Positions 1 to 11,876 are shown, numbered from the stretch's first letter. The stretch: 64,000 bases of DNA from Streptomyces sp. SCSIO 30461 (GCF_037023745.1 NZ_CP146101.1:7420001-7484000); one strand, 5' to 3'. Numbers and translations: made by a program. Notes: generated from the letters alone by a model not told the origin.

Positions 1-1443
1 TCCATCCCGTCCCGCTGACGACGCTCACCGTCGAGGCGCTCAAGGTGTTCGGACTCTCCCGCAAGGAGGCCGAACGCTCCAAGAACATGTTCGCCCTGGG
101 TCTGCTGAGCTGGATGTACCACCGGCCGACCGAGGGCACCGAGACCTTTCTGCGCAGCAAGTTCGCCAAGAAGCCGGAGATCGCCGAGGCGAACGTCGCA
201 GCCTTCCGGGCGGGGTGGAACTTCGGCGAGACCACCGAGGACTTCGCCGTCTCCTACGAGGTCGCCCCTGCCACTCAGGCCTTCCCGACCGGCACGTACC
301 GCAACATCTCGGGCAACCTGGCACTGTCCTACGGACTGATCGCCGCGTCTCAGCAAGCGGACCTGCCGCTCTACCTGGGCTCCTACCCGATCACCCCGGC
401 GTCGGACATCCTGCACGAGCTCTCGAAGCACAAGAACTTCGGTGTCCGGACCTTCCAGGCCGAGGACGAGATCGCGGGCATCGGCGCGGCGCTCGGCGCC
501 GCCTTCGGCGGCTCGCTCGCCGTGACCACGACATCCGGTCCCGGTGTGGCGCTGAAGTCCGAGACCATCGGACTTGCCGTCTCGCTGGAGCTCCCGCTGC
601 TGATCGTGGACATCCAGCGCGGCGGCCCGTCCACCGGTCTGCCCACCAAGACCGAGCAGGCCGACCTGCTCCAGGCGATGTACGGCCGCAACGGCGAGGC
701 ACCGGTCCCGATCGTCGCCCCGAAGACCCCAGCGGACTGCTTCGACGCCGCGCTGGAGGCGGCCCGTATCGCGCTGACGTACCGCACCCCGGTGTTCCTG
801 CTGTCCGACGGCTACCTGGCCAACGGCAGCGAGCCCTGGCGTATCCCGGACCTGGACGAACTCCCCGACCTGCGGGTCCGGTTCGCCACCGGACCCAACC
901 ACACCACCGAGGACGGCACCGACGTCTTCTGGCCGTACAAGCGCGACCCGCACACCCTGGCACGGCCCTGGGCCGTCCCCGGCACCCCCGGACTCGAACA
1001 CCGGATCGGCGGCATCGAGAAGCAGGACGGCACGGGCAACATCTCGTACGACCCGGCCAACCACGACTTCATGGTCCGCATCCGGCAGTCCAAGGTCGAC
1101 GGCGTCGACGTACCGGACCTCGATGTCGACGACCCGGACGGCGCCCGCACGCTGGTGCTCGGCTGGGGCTCGACGTACGGGCCGATCACCGCTGCCGTAC
1201 GCAGGCTGCGCGGCGCGGGGCTGCCCATCGCACAGGCGCATCTGCGCCACCTCAACCCGTTCCCGGGGAATCTGGGGGACGTTCTGGAGCGTTACCAGAA
1301 GGTAGTGGTACCGGAGATGAACCTCGGCCAGCTCGCCGGACTGATCCGCGCGAGATACCTGGTCGACGCGCACTCCTACAACCAGGTCAACGGCATGCCG
1401 TTCAAGGCCGAGCAGCTCGCCGCGGCTCTCAAGGAGGCCATCA

Positions 1444-1451
<8 letters not shown>
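1..1451 (+). CDS. korA: 2-oxoacid:ferredoxin oxidoreductase subunit alpha (partial, 5' end outside window)
   Basis: Alpha subunit of a 2-oxoglutarate-type oxidoreductase. With KorB it oxidatively decarboxylates a 2-oxoacid to the acyl-CoA and reduces ferredoxin in the cytoplasm. The frame is open from base 3, so the start lies upstream. 482 residues are visible against about 620-650 for actinobacterial KorA, so mainly the N-terminal gamma-like domain is missing. Visible are the pyrimidine-binding domain with SYPITPASDILHEL (near 381-422), a TTSGPG loop (near 528-545), RGGPSTGLPTKTEQ (near 618-660) and the C-terminal transketolase-like domain starting LVLGWGSTYGP (near 1153). The stop overlaps the korB start by 8 bases, which indicates translational coupling. 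Substrate choice between 2-oxoglutarate and pyruvate is inferred from the family. Confidence 0.93.
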
Positions 1452-2505
<1,054 letters not shown>

Positions 2506-2565
2506 CGGCCGGGCCGGCCGAACGATGTGACCCACGGCGGCACCACGCCGCCGCGCACGCCTCAG

Positions 2566-2603
2566 GGGCGCCGATCCGGGAACCCGATCCCGGACCGGCG
2601 CCC
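2566..2603 (+). terminator. Hairpin terminator after korB
   Basis: A 15-base stem (2566-2580 with 2589-2603, one A.C mismatch) closes an 8-base loop about 60 bases after the korB stop. There is no long T run, as is usual for Streptomyces terminators. It separates korAB from rarD. Confidence 0.7.
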
Positions 2604-2713
2604 TTGGCACGTGCACTCGACCGGGACGTCATGACCGTATGGCGATACGGGCATGACAGCCGACCCCGCTCGGCGCTACCTTCGAACACGCGGGTGGCAC
2701 AGTGGGAGGTTCG

Positions 2714-3760
2714 GTGAAGGACAACGAGCAGCGGGCCGGTCTGCTGTACGGAATCGGCGCCTACGGAATGTGGGGCCTGGTCCCGCTCTTCTGGCCACTC
2801 CTGAAACCGGCCGGCGCCCTTGAGATCCTCGCCCACCGAATGACGTGGTCACTGGCGGTCGTGGCCGTCGCGCTGCTGGTGCTGAAGCGCGGACGCTGGA
2901 TTCGCGAGCTTCTGGCCGATCCGCGTCGACTGGGCCTGATCACCCTGGCCGCCACCGTGATCACCGTCAACTGGGGCCTCTATATCTGGTCCGTCAACAC
3001 CGGCCATGTGGTCGAGTCCTCGCTGGGCTACTTCATCAACCCGCTGGTCACCATCACCCTGGGCGTGCTACTGCTGAAGGAGCGGCTGCGCCCGGCGCAG
3101 TGGGGAGCCGTGGGTGTCGGGTTCGCGGCCGTGGTGGTGCTGGCCATCGGCTACGGTCGCCCGCCCTGGATCTCGCTGGTGCTGGCGTTCTCGTTCGCCT
3201 GCTACGGACTGCTCAAGAAGAAGGTCAACATCGGCGGCCTGGAGTCACTGGCCGCGGAGACCGCCGTGCAGTTCCTCCCCGCGCTCGGCTATCTGCTGTG
3301 GCTCGGCTCGCAGGGCTCATCCACCTTCGCCTCGGCGGGCGCGAGCCATGCCGCGCTGCTCGCGGCCACCGGGGTGGTCACCGCCGTACCGCTGGTCTGC
3401 TTCGGGGCGGCGGCGATCCGTGTCCCGCTGTCGACACTCGGACTGCTGCAGTACCTGGCACCGGTGTTCCAGTTCCTGCTGGGAGTCGTGTACTTCCACG
3501 AGGAGATGCCCGCCGAGCGCTGGACCGGCTTCGGGCTGGTCTGGCTGGCCCTCAGCATCCTCACCTGGGACGCCCTGCGCACGGCGCGCAGCACCAGGGC
3601 ACGGCTCGTACGGGCGGAGCGGCTCGCACGGGCGGGCAGCCCGCCCCAGGCCGCCGCTCCGGAGGCTCCCGCCGCCCCGCTCATGGGCAAGGGCACGGGG
3701 GCGGCTCCCGTCGTCGACGTCACGCCGGCTCGGGTGCAGCGCGAGACCGCGGCGGACTGA
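2714..3760 (+). CDS. rarD: EamA/RarD-family membrane permease
   Basis: Integral membrane protein of the drug/metabolite transporter superfamily, 348 residues, with about ten hydrophobic segments and two EamA repeats. The N-terminal block GLLYGIGAYGMWGLVPLFWP followed by LAHRMTWSL is typical of the RarD subgroup. Substrate is unknown; the name comes from an E. coli chloramphenicol-sensitivity gene. I chose GTG 2714 because GGAGG at 2705-2709 precedes it; an in-frame GTG at 2702 would overlap the ribosome site. The last 60 residues are Ala/Pro-rich and probably cytoplasmic. It stands alone, between the korB terminator and a VOC gene. Confidence 0.88.
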   Translation: MKDNEQRAGLLYGIGAYGMWGLVPLFWPLLKPAGALEILAHRMTWSLAVVAVALLVLKRGRWIRELLADPRRLGLITLAATVITVNWGLYIWSVNTGHVVESSLGYFINPLVTITLGVLLLKERLRPAQWGAVGVGFAAVVVLAIGYGRPPWISLVLAFSFACYGLLKKKVNIGGLESLAAETAVQFLPALGYLLWLGSQGSSTFASAGASHAALLAATGVVTAVPLVCFGAAAIRVPLSTLGLLQYLAPVFQFLLGVVYFHEEMPAERWTGFGLVWLALSILTWDALRTARSTRARLVRAERLARAGSPPQAAAPEAPAAPLMGKGTGAAPVVDVTPARVQRETAAD

Positions 3761-3787
3761 TCCCCAGCCCAGGGCCTCCTGACCCCG

Positions 3788-3842
3788 AGCATCCCGCGTT
3801 CGCGCTTCGAACGCCGGGTCTCGGGCGCAGGAACGGGATGCT
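3788..3842 (+). terminator. Possible composite hairpin after rarD
   Basis: An outer inverted repeat AGCATCCCG / CGGGATGCT (3788-3796 and 3834-3842) encloses an inner CGTTCG / CGAACG hairpin. It sits about 30 bases after the rarD stop and probably ends that transcript. Confidence 0.4.
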
Positions 3843-3947
3843 TCGCCCGCGTCGGCCCGGCCAGGCCGGTGGAGGCATCACACGGCTGCCGTGCGCTTTC
3901 CGGCCGTTCCCGCTGTCACGGCGGTCGCCGCGCCTATAACTGGTCCC

Positions 3948-4397
3948 ATGCCACTGCACTGGAAACTCGTCATCGACTCGAACGACCCGCTCGCCCAGGC
4001 CGACTTCTGGGCCGAAGCACTCGGCTATCTCCCGGAAGACAACAGCGCGCTCATCGAGCAGCTCCTCGCATCGGGTGCCGTACCGCCCGAACTGACCGTG
4101 GAATGGCACGGCCACCCTGCCTGGCGGGATCTGGCCGCCGTCCGTCATCCGGACGATCCCCAGGACGAGCACAGCGGAGTCGGTCTCGGCCGGCGGCTGC
4201 TGTTCCAGCGGATCCCCGAGATCAAGGCGGCAAAGAACCGCCTCCACATCGACCTGCACTCGGAGCCCGGGCAGCGGGACAGGGAGATCGCCCGGCTGGA
4301 GGCTCTGGGAGCGACCGTCGCGCACCACGTGCGGGAACAGGGGGGCAAGTGGTGTGTCATGCGGGATCCCGAAGGAAACGAATTCTGCGTTCATTAG
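3948..4397 (+). CDS. VOC-family (glyoxalase-like) protein
   Basis: Small cytoplasmic protein of 149 residues with one glyoxalase-like domain. The first strand KLVIDSNDPLAQADFWAEAL and the final block MRDPEGNEFCVH are the hallmarks of the Glyoxalase_6 type. NRLHIDLHSEPGQ in the middle matches the VHLDL strand that usually carries a metal or substrate ligand. Substrate unknown. ATG 3948 is chosen because homologous proteins begin just before this first strand; the frame is open further upstream (ATG-like start at 3891) without family similarity. The same family recurs as a broken gene near 32.6-33.1 kb. Confidence 0.8.
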   Translation: MPLHWKLVIDSNDPLAQADFWAEALGYLPEDNSALIEQLLASGAVPPELTVEWHGHPAWRDLAAVRHPDDPQDEHSGVGLGRRLLFQRIPEIKAAKNRLHIDLHSEPGQRDREIARLEALGATVAHHVREQGGKWCVMRDPEGNEFCVH

Positions 4398-4494
4398 CCC
4401 CAGCGCCACGGCCGACTCGATCGCCCGCCCAGGGAGCGGCTGCCGATCGTCCGCTGACCGGACCCGACTGACCGGTTTACGCCCTTGACGGTAA

Positions 4495-5970
<1,476 letters not shown>

Positions 5971-6024
5971 GCGATCCGAGCCGGCCGGCCGACGGCTGCG
6001 GGCATGACCGCGGCCACGGCGAAC

Positions 6025-6053
6025 GCGGGGTGCCCCTGTCAGGGGCGCCCCGC
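6025..6053. terminator. Bidirectional hairpin terminator
   Basis: A 13-base stem (6025-6037 with 6041-6053, one G.T pair) and a 3-base loop lie between convergent genes ending at 5970 and 6086, so it can serve both strands. Confidence 0.75.
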
Positions 6054-6085
6054 ACCCGTTCGTGGCGCAGCGCCTCCGCGCTACG

Positions 6086-7390
6086 TCACTTCGCGGCGTC
6101 GGCGGCCTTGACCAGCGCGTCCGAGGTGACCGCTCCGAGGTACACCTTGCCGTCGTCCGTCATCAGGGCATTGACCAGACGGGTCTTGAAGACCGTGCCC
6201 GTGCCGAAGTCACCCGTGACCTTGTCTCCCAGCGCGTCCAGGAACTTCGCGGCCTCCGGCGGGACATCGCCCTTGCCGCCCTTGCCCCCGTTGCCGTCCT
6301 TGAACGCGCTGGCGCCCTCCCCACCGGGAGCCTTCAACTCCGCGATGGCGGTCCAGCCCTCTCCGATGACGTTCAGCCCCTGACCGGGACCGGTGAAGTC
6401 CTCCATGCCCTCGAACTCCCCGGCGGACTTCGGGGCATCGGACTCCGCGCCCTTCCCGTGCTTTCCGGCCGCTCCGGTCTCCGCCCGGTCGGCGAGCTCA
6501 TCCGCCTCGGTGACCTTCGCGCCCTTCGGCGGGGTGAAGTCGAAGACAGAGGCGGCCGGCTTGGAGAAGTCGACCTTGGTGAAGCCCGCGTCGACCGCGG
6601 CCTTGCCGCCGTCGCTCGGCAGCAGCGTGAATTTCAGCGGGACACCGTTCTGCGCGTCCACCGCGATCTTGATCGAGTCGATCGTCGAGCCACTCTGCTT
6701 GGGCTTGATGACCAGTTGGTACGCGTCGCGTCCGGCGATCCGCGCCGTGCCGTCGACGGTCACCGCCGTCGTGTCGCCCGCGAGCTTCAGCGCCTCGTCG
6801 GCCAGTTGCTTGGGGGTGGCAGGCAGCTCGTCGGAGCCCCGGTGCCCCTTGCCGCCGTCCTTGCCGGCCGCGTCGTCCTTCCCGTGCACGACCTCGTTGG
6901 CAGCGCCGTCGTACGTCCACACATCGGCGCCGTTGTGCGTGACGCTGTACTCCTCGCCACCGGACTCGAACGACATCCGCTGCCGATCAGGACCGTCGGC
7001 GGCGATCTCCACCTTGTGCGTACCCGAGGCCAGCGCCATCAGCTTGCTCGCGGTGTCCGGCGAGGCGGACGCCGAAGCCCCGCCGCCCACGGCGCCGGGC
7101 AGGAAGCCGCTCGCGAGACCGCCCAGGTCCGGGAGGCCCAGGTCGGTGGTGACCTTCACCGTCCCGGACAGCTGCTGGGTGTCCGACCCCGCGATCTTCT
7201 CGATGAGCTCCTGTGCGCTGATCTTCGGCAGATCGGGGTCTCCGACGGCGGCGAGCGCCGGGACCAGCCCGATGGTCGCCGCGGCAACGCCCGCCACCGC
7301 GACCGGGACGGCGTACCGCGCCGCCTTCCGGCGGACCGGGCCGACCTCCCCGGGCTGTTCAGTGGCCTTTGCGTTCTCGTTCGGTGCCAT
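6086..7390 (-). CDS. LolA-like membrane-anchored protein
   Basis: 434 residues. A short charged N-terminus and a basic patch (RRKAARY) precede one hydrophobic segment AVPVAVAGVAAATIGLVPAL, so the protein is anchored in the membrane with its bulk outside. The rest resembles the LolA/LppX-like half-barrel fold often annotated in Streptomyces as an outer-membrane-lipoprotein-carrier-like protein: SAQELIEKIAGSDTQQLSG, then paired strands ending with GWTAIAEL and a C-terminal block VFKTRLVNALMTDDGKVYLG. A Gly/Lys-rich low-complexity stretch lies near residue 375. Role unknown; possibly lipid or cell-surface factor handling. ATG 7390 is preferred to an upstream in-frame GTG at 7435 because purine-rich sequence lies just before it. 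Confidence 0.75.
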   Translation of the reverse strand: MAPNENAKATEQPGEVGPVRRKAARYAVPVAVAGVAAATIGLVPALAAVGDPDLPKISAQELIEKIAGSDTQQLSGTVKVTTDLGLPDLGGLASGFLPGAVGGGASASASPDTASKLMALASGTHKVEIAADGPDRQRMSFESGGEEYSVTHNGADVWTYDGAANEVVHGKDDAAGKDGGKGHRGSDELPATPKQLADEALKLAGDTTAVTVDGTARIAGRDAYQLVIKPKQSGSTIDSIKIAVDAQNGVPLKFTLLPSDGGKAAVDAGFTKVDFSKPAASVFDFTPPKGAKVTEADELADRAETGAAGKHGKGAESDAPKSAGEFEGMEDFTGPGQGLNVIGEGWTAIAELKAPGGEGASAFKDGNGGKGGKGDVPPEAAKFLDALGDKVTGDFGTGTVFKTRLVNALMTDDGKVYLGAVTSDALVKAADAAK

Positions 7391-7588
7391 GGTGTGCCCT
7401 ACCTCCGTGATAGCGGCGTCGTCCGTCCACACCATCTGACCAAAACGCCCGGCGAATAGCGTCAGCCCCCGGAATCAACTCCGCGTACTGCTGCGGTATG
7501 ACCCGGGGGCTCGCGAACTCAGCCGACCAGTAGGGGACGCCGTCAGGGACGCCGCCCCCGCAGGCGTCAACCCTGCTGAGGGGGCCGG

Positions 7589-8599
7589 TCAGCCTGCGCG
7601 GTGCACCACCGCGTTGCACAGGTCCTCCAGAGCGGCCCTGGCCGGGCCCTCCGGCAGCGGCGCCAGCATCGCCCGTGCTTCCTCCGCGTACCGCAGCGTG
7701 TCCTGCCGTGCCCGTTCGAGGGCGGGGTGGACCCGCAGCCGGGACAGCACCTCCGCATGCCGTGCGTCGTCCGCCAGATCCCCGTCCAGCAGTTCCACGA
7801 GCTCCAGGTCATCGGGCCGCCGGTGCGCCGCTGCCTGCTCCCTCAGCCGGAGCACGGGCAGCGTGGGAACGCCCTCGCGAAGATCGGTACCGGGGGTCTT
7901 TCCGGACTCGTGCGAGTCGGAGGCGATGTCGAGTACGTCGTCGGCCAGCTGGAAGGCGACACCGAGCCGCTCACCGTACTGAGTGAGGGTGTCGACGACG
8001 CGCTCGTCGGCGCCCGCCATCATCGCGCCCATCCGCCCGGAGACGGCGACCAGCGAGCCGGTCTTGCCACCCAGCACATCGAGGTAGTGCGCGACGGGGT
8101 CGGAGTCCTCACGCGACCCCGCGGTCTCCAGGATCTGGCCCGTGACCAGTCGCTCGAACGCCTCGGCCTGGACCCGTATGGCGTCGGGCCCCAGGTCCGC
8201 CAGGATGTGGGAGGCACGGGCGAAGAGGAAGTCGCCGGTGAGGACGGCCAGCGAGTTGCCCCAGCGTGCGTTGGCGCTGGCCACGCCGCGGCGCACATCC
8301 GCCTCGTCCATCACGTCGTCGTGGTACAGCGTAGCCAGATGTGTCAGCTCCACGACCACGGCCGAGGGCACGACACCCGGCGCGTACGGATCGCCGAACT
8401 GCGCGGCCAGCATCACCAGCAGCGGCCTGAATCGCTTTCCGCCGGCGCGCACGAGGTGCTGCGCGGCCTCCGTGATGAAGGGCACCTCACTCTTGGTGGC
8501 ATCGAGCAGCCCGGCCTCGACTGCCGCCAATCCGGCCTGGACATCGGCCTCAAGAGCCTGGTCCCGCACGTTCAGCCCGAACGGCTCGACGACGGTCAC
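7589..8599 (-). CDS. Long-chain polyprenyl diphosphate synthase (all-trans)
   Basis: Class I prenyltransferase of 336 residues that adds isopentenyl units to an allylic diphosphate. The first Asp-rich motif DDVMD is at residues 94-98 and the second, DDVLD, at 220-224. GGKRFRP (53-59) and GGKTGSLV (177-184) are the other conserved blocks. Residues just before the first motif are small (ATLYH), as expected for long products rather than C15/C20. It probably makes the menaquinone side chain, which fits the nuo and mqn genes nearby, but product length cannot be read from sequence. GTG 8599 follows AGGAG with an 8-base spacing. Confidence 0.9.
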   Translation of the reverse strand: MTVVEPFGLNVRDQALEADVQAGLAAVEAGLLDATKSEVPFITEAAQHLVRAGGKRFRPLLVMLAAQFGDPYAPGVVPSAVVVELTHLATLYHDDVMDEADVRRGVASANARWGNSLAVLTGDFLFARASHILADLGPDAIRVQAEAFERLVTGQILETAGSREDSDPVAHYLDVLGGKTGSLVAVSGRMGAMMAGADERVVDTLTQYGERLGVAFQLADDVLDIASDSHESGKTPGTDLREGVPTLPVLRLREQAAAHRRPDDLELVELLDGDLADDARHAEVLSRLRVHPALERARQDTLRYAEEARAMLAPLPEGPARAALEDLCNAVVHRAG

Positions 8600-8980
8600 G
8601 AGAGGTACTCCTGTCTGCTGACGATCACACGGATTGTCGATGTGTCGTTGTCATCACTCAAGTCAGCGTATCCGGTCCTGTTTCGATCACCGGCGGCGCC
8701 TTCCCGCCACCCCGATATGTTACTGATGCGTTGATAAGACCGTAAGCAGTGCATCTGTCACCCCAGCGTTCCTCAGCGGGCCCGGTCATGCACAGGCTCG
8801 GCTACCACTCGGCTGCCGGACGAGCTTTTGACGCGTACTGGCCACCGCCCGACCGACTGGACGAATGCCTCCGGGGCGGCGTTCCACCCATCCGGCCCGA
8901 GGGGCCCGTTGGGCACTGACGCCGGGTGCACCGCCCACGTAACGTGTCCCCCACACACGTGGAAAGCGAGGCAAGCACCG
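8600..8980. other. Divergent intergenic region, polyprenyl synthase / fahA
   Basis: 381 bases without a gene, holding the promoters of the two divergent flanking genes. Close to the fahA start are nested CACGT/ACGTG elements (about 8937-8962), which may be an operator. I see no RNA gene or other coding sequence here. Confidence 0.5.
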
Positions 8981-10210
8981 ATGCCCGAGCAGAGCCCGCT
9001 CGACCTGGCCGAAGGCGATCCCTTCGGCCCGCACAACCTCCCGTACGGGGTCTTCACCACCGCGGCAGAGCCCGACCGCCGCCGGCTCGGCGTCCGGATC
9101 GGCAACCACGTGCTCGACGCCGGAGCCGCGGCACACACGCTCGGCTCCCCCTATGCCGCGCTCCTCGCGCAACCGAGTCTGGGACCGCTGCTCGCGGCGG
9201 GCCGTACGGCCTGGCGCGACGTACGGCGCGCGCTCACCGCATGGGTGACCGTTCCGGCCCACCGCCAGGACATCGAGCCGCTGCTCCACCCGCTCGCGGC
9301 GGTGACCCTGCACCTCCCCTACGAGGTCGCCGACTATGTCGACTTCTACGCAAGCGAGCACCACGCCACCAACGTCGGACACATCTTCCGGCCGGACGGC
9401 GAGCCGCTGACCCCCAACTGGAAGCATCTGCCGATCGGTTACCACGGGCGCTCCGGCACCGTCGTGGTCTCCGGCACGGATGTCGTCCGGCCCCACGGCC
9501 AGCGCAAGCCCCCTGCCGACCCGGCGCCGCTCTTCGGGCCTTCGGTCAAGTTGGACATCGAGGCGGAGGTCGGCTTCGTCGTGGGCACCCCGAGCGAGCA
9601 CGGCCGGCCCGTGCCCCTGTCGGGTTTCCGCGACCATGTCTTCGGGCTGCACCTGCTCAACGACTGGTCCGCACGCGACATCCAGGCCTGGGAATACGTC
9701 CCGCTCGGCCCGTTCCTCGGCAAGTCCTTCGCCACCTCCGTGTCCGCCTGGGTCACCCCGCTGGAGGCACTCGACGCCGCCCGGGTGTCCCCGCCCGCGC
9801 GTGACTTCGATCTGCTGCCCTATCTGGACGACTCGGGCGACGAGGAGCCCGGCGGCTTCGAGCTGCACATCACGGTCACGATCAACGGAGAGGTCATCAG
9901 CGAGCCGCCGTTCGCGACGATGTACTGGACCGCCGCACAGCAGCTCGCGCACATGACCGTGAACGGCGCCTCGCTGCGCACCGGCGATCTCTACGGCTCC
10001 GGTACGGTCAGCGGCCCCGAGCCGCACCAGCGCGGCTCGCTCCTCGAACTCACCTGGAACGGACGGGATCCGCTCGACCTGCCGGAAGGCAAGCGGACCT
10101 TCCTGGAGGACGGCGACGAGGTCACCATCACCGCGTGGGCTCCCGGTCCTGACGGCGTGCGGGTCGGCCTCGGCGAGGTCACCGGGCGGGTGACCTCAGC
10201 CGTTCGGTAG
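8981..10210 (+). CDS. fahA: Fumarylacetoacetase
   Basis: Last enzyme of tyrosine/homogentisate breakdown; it hydrolyses fumarylacetoacetate to fumarate and acetoacetate in the cytoplasm. 409 residues, a normal length. Key blocks are DFYASEHHATNVG, with the Asp that binds metal and the catalytic His, EAEVGFVVG with metal-binding Glu residues, NDWSARDIQAWEY, PLGPFLGKSF, and the C-terminal TGDLYGSGTVSGPEPHQRGS. ATG 8981 begins just before the conserved N-terminus; the open frame reaches further up to 8828 but without similarity. The other homogentisate genes are not in this window, so the gene is an isolated pathway member. A perfect terminator follows. Confidence 0.95.
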   Translation: MPEQSPLDLAEGDPFGPHNLPYGVFTTAAEPDRRRLGVRIGNHVLDAGAAAHTLGSPYAALLAQPSLGPLLAAGRTAWRDVRRALTAWVTVPAHRQDIEPLLHPLAAVTLHLPYEVADYVDFYASEHHATNVGHIFRPDGEPLTPNWKHLPIGYHGRSGTVVVSGTDVVRPHGQRKPPADPAPLFGPSVKLDIEAEVGFVVGTPSEHGRPVPLSGFRDHVFGLHLLNDWSARDIQAWEYVPLGPFLGKSFATSVSAWVTPLEALDAARVSPPARDFDLLPYLDDSGDEEPGGFELHITVTINGEVISEPPFATMYWTAAQQLAHMTVNGASLRTGDLYGSGTVSGPEPHQRGSLLELTWNGRDPLDLPEGKRTFLEDGDEVTITAWAPGPDGVRVGLGEVTGRVTSAVR

Positions 10211-10232
10211 ACCGCGGTGACAGATCGGCCGA

Positions 10233-10268
10233 GCGGGCCCGTGCCGGTGTGATCCGGCACGGGCCCGC
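10233..10268. terminator. Strong hairpin terminator after fahA
   Basis: A perfect 15-base GC-rich stem (10233-10247 with 10254-10268) and a 6-base loop lie between convergent genes ending at 10210 and 10274. Confidence 0.8.
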
Positions 10269-10273
10269 CGGCG

Positions 10274-10639
10274 TCACCACGTATCGACCAGCCTGATCGC
10301 CAGCACCACCAAAGCCGTCGCCAGACAGAACACCACCCAGAGCGCCACCAGTGGACGGCGCCGGTGGACGATGTGCCTGACCCCCGCGGTGATCTCGACA
10401 ACGGCACCGATCGTGCCCAGCAGGCCGAGGGCCGCCGCGGTCCAGTACGCCCACGGGTGCTCGCCGAGATACCTCAGGAGCAGAAGGGCGGGGAGCAGCA
10501 CTACCGTCGGCCAGGTGTCGGCGGAACTGGCGGCCCGCTGCCGGGCGTCGTTCTCCCGGAGGTCCTGCCGGTCCCCCGCGCCGCGCTCTTCCTGCCGCTC
10601 CTGCGGGTCCTTCTCCGACCGCTCCGTCGGCGCGCTCAT
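10274..10639 (-). CDS. Small two-TM membrane protein, unknown function
   Basis: 121 residues. The first 45 are very polar (SEKDPQERQEERGAGDRQDL) and likely cytoplasmic. Hydrophobic segments follow: VVLLPALLLLRYLG, AYWTAAALGLLGTIGAVV, and VALWVVFCLATALVVLAIRL. I recognise no family. ATG 10639 is preferred to 10663 because a G-rich ribosome site precedes it. It converges on fahA and diverges from the next plus-strand gene. Confidence 0.6.
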   Translation of the reverse strand: MSAPTERSEKDPQERQEERGAGDRQDLRENDARQRAASSADTWPTVVLLPALLLLRYLGEHPWAYWTAAALGLLGTIGAVVEITAGVRHIVHRRRPLVALWVVFCLATALVVLAIRLVDTW

Positions 10640-10760
10640 CCGTTGTCCCCCGTGTTCGATCAAGGTCGTATGTCCTGGGAGTGGGACGCCTGACCCCGAC
10701 CGGGGGTTGCCGTGGTCTGGCTATAAGTTTTTCCCACCGTCCTTTCAAGGAGCTCTCGAA

Positions 10761-11669
10761 GTGTCCATACCGCCACCGCCGCCCTCGTCCCCCGGTCCCT
10801 ACGGGCAGCCCGGACAGCCCGGACAGCCCGGACCCTATGGAACGCCCGCACAGCCCGCCGCCCCCGGCCCGTACGCCCAGCCGGCACAGCCCGGCCCTTA
10901 CGGACAGCCGGCACAGCCCGGCCCTTATGGTCAGCCGGGCCCCTACGACCAGCCCGGACCGTACGGTGGCGCACCGAGCTGGCAGCCCGGGCCGTCACAG
11001 AAGACGAACGCGCTGGCCATCGTGTCCTTCGTGATGTCGATCGTCTGCGGCATCCCGTTCGTCCCGGTCATCCTCGGCATCATCGCCCTCTCCCAGATCC
11101 GCAAGAACGGAGAGAAGGGCAAGGGCTTCGCCATCGCCGGTATCGCAATCCACGGCGCGGTGCTCCTGTTCCTGGCGATCGTGATGGCGCTCGGGCTCTC
11201 CGGCGCCTTCGACGACGCTTCCACCTCTTCCAAGCCGAAGCGCGACACCAGCGGCGAGGTCACCAGCCCGGGTTACAGCGACGTGCGGGACATCCGCGCC
11301 GGGGACTGCTTCAACACGACGGACGACCTGGACGACTACGCGGAGGAAGACGGGGCCAAGGCCGCCCAGCGGGTGGACATCGTGCCCTGCTCCGAGCCTC
11401 ACAAGGGTGAGGCCTACGGAGTCTTCCAACTGGATGACGGCCTGTACCCCGGTATCGACAAGGTCGAGCAAGTCGCCAACGAGAAGTGCGGTGGAGCGCT
11501 GTTCACCGACTACGTGGGCGACGCCACCAAGCTGCCCAAGACGATGAGCTTCTACTACTACCACCCGCAGCCGGCCACCTGGTCCTTCGGCGACCGCGAA
11601 GTGACCTGCTTCCTGGCCGACTCCAGCGGCTCCAGCACCGGCTCGCTGCGCGCCGCCGGCGGCTCCTGA
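10761..11669 (+). CDS. DUF4190 membrane protein with Pro/Gly/Gln-rich N-terminus
   Basis: 302 residues. Residues 1-75 are a low-complexity cytoplasmic tail of repeated GPYGQP / QPAQPGPYGQ units. Two membrane helices follow, in KTNALAIVSFVMSIVCGIPF and GIAIHGAVLLFLAIVMALGL, joined by the short basic loop SQIRKNGEKGKG that marks DUF4190. The remaining 160 residues are outside the membrane and start GDCFNTTDDL; they contain VPCSEPHKGEAYGVF and end in CFLADSSG, resembling the septum-formation-like domain with paired cysteines. Cell-envelope role inferred only. GTG 10761 follows AAGGAG (10747-10752) with an 8-base spacing. Confidence 0.75.
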   Translation: MSIPPPPPSSPGPYGQPGQPGQPGPYGTPAQPAAPGPYAQPAQPGPYGQPAQPGPYGQPGPYDQPGPYGGAPSWQPGPSQKTNALAIVSFVMSIVCGIPFVPVILGIIALSQIRKNGEKGKGFAIAGIAIHGAVLLFLAIVMALGLSGAFDDASTSSKPKRDTSGEVTSPGYSDVRDIRAGDCFNTTDDLDDYAEEDGAKAAQRVDIVPCSEPHKGEAYGVFQLDDGLYPGIDKVEQVANEKCGGALFTDYVGDATKLPKTMSFYYYHPQPATWSFGDREVTCFLADSSGSSTGSLRAAGGS

Positions 11670-11702
11670 CCGGGTCGACGACGGCTCACCGGGGGCTGCT
11701 CG

Positions 11703-11876
11703 TCAAGACTCGTCGTCCGCTCCCCGCTCCCCTTCGGCCTGGGACGGCGTCGTCCTCATGCTGACGGGGTGCTGCTCCTCGGTCGACTCCGTGTCCTCGC
11801 CCTCGGCCTGCGAAGGCGTGGTGTACTCGGGTCCCTGGTCCTGATACCGGTATGGGTACTGATACTGGTCGATCAT
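11703..11876 (-). CDS. Short acidic peptide with duplicated TTPSQAEGE motif
   Basis: 57 residues, family not recognised. A strong ribosome site (GGAGGAGG) lies 6-8 bases before ATG 11876. The N-terminus is Tyr/Gln-rich (QYQYPYRYQDQ). The identical nonapeptide TTPSQAEGE then occurs twice, at residues 19-27 and 42-50, separated by an acidic spacer. The two copies use different codons (ACCACGCCTTCG and ACGACGCCGTCC), so the match is kept at the protein level rather than being a fresh DNA duplication. There is no signal peptide or membrane segment. It lies downstream of nuoN on the same strand but beyond a strong terminator. It could be a modified-peptide precursor or a small binding protein. Confidence 0.65.
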   Translation of the reverse strand: MIDQYQYPYRYQDQGPEYTTPSQAEGEDTESTEEQHPVSMRTTPSQAEGERGADDES

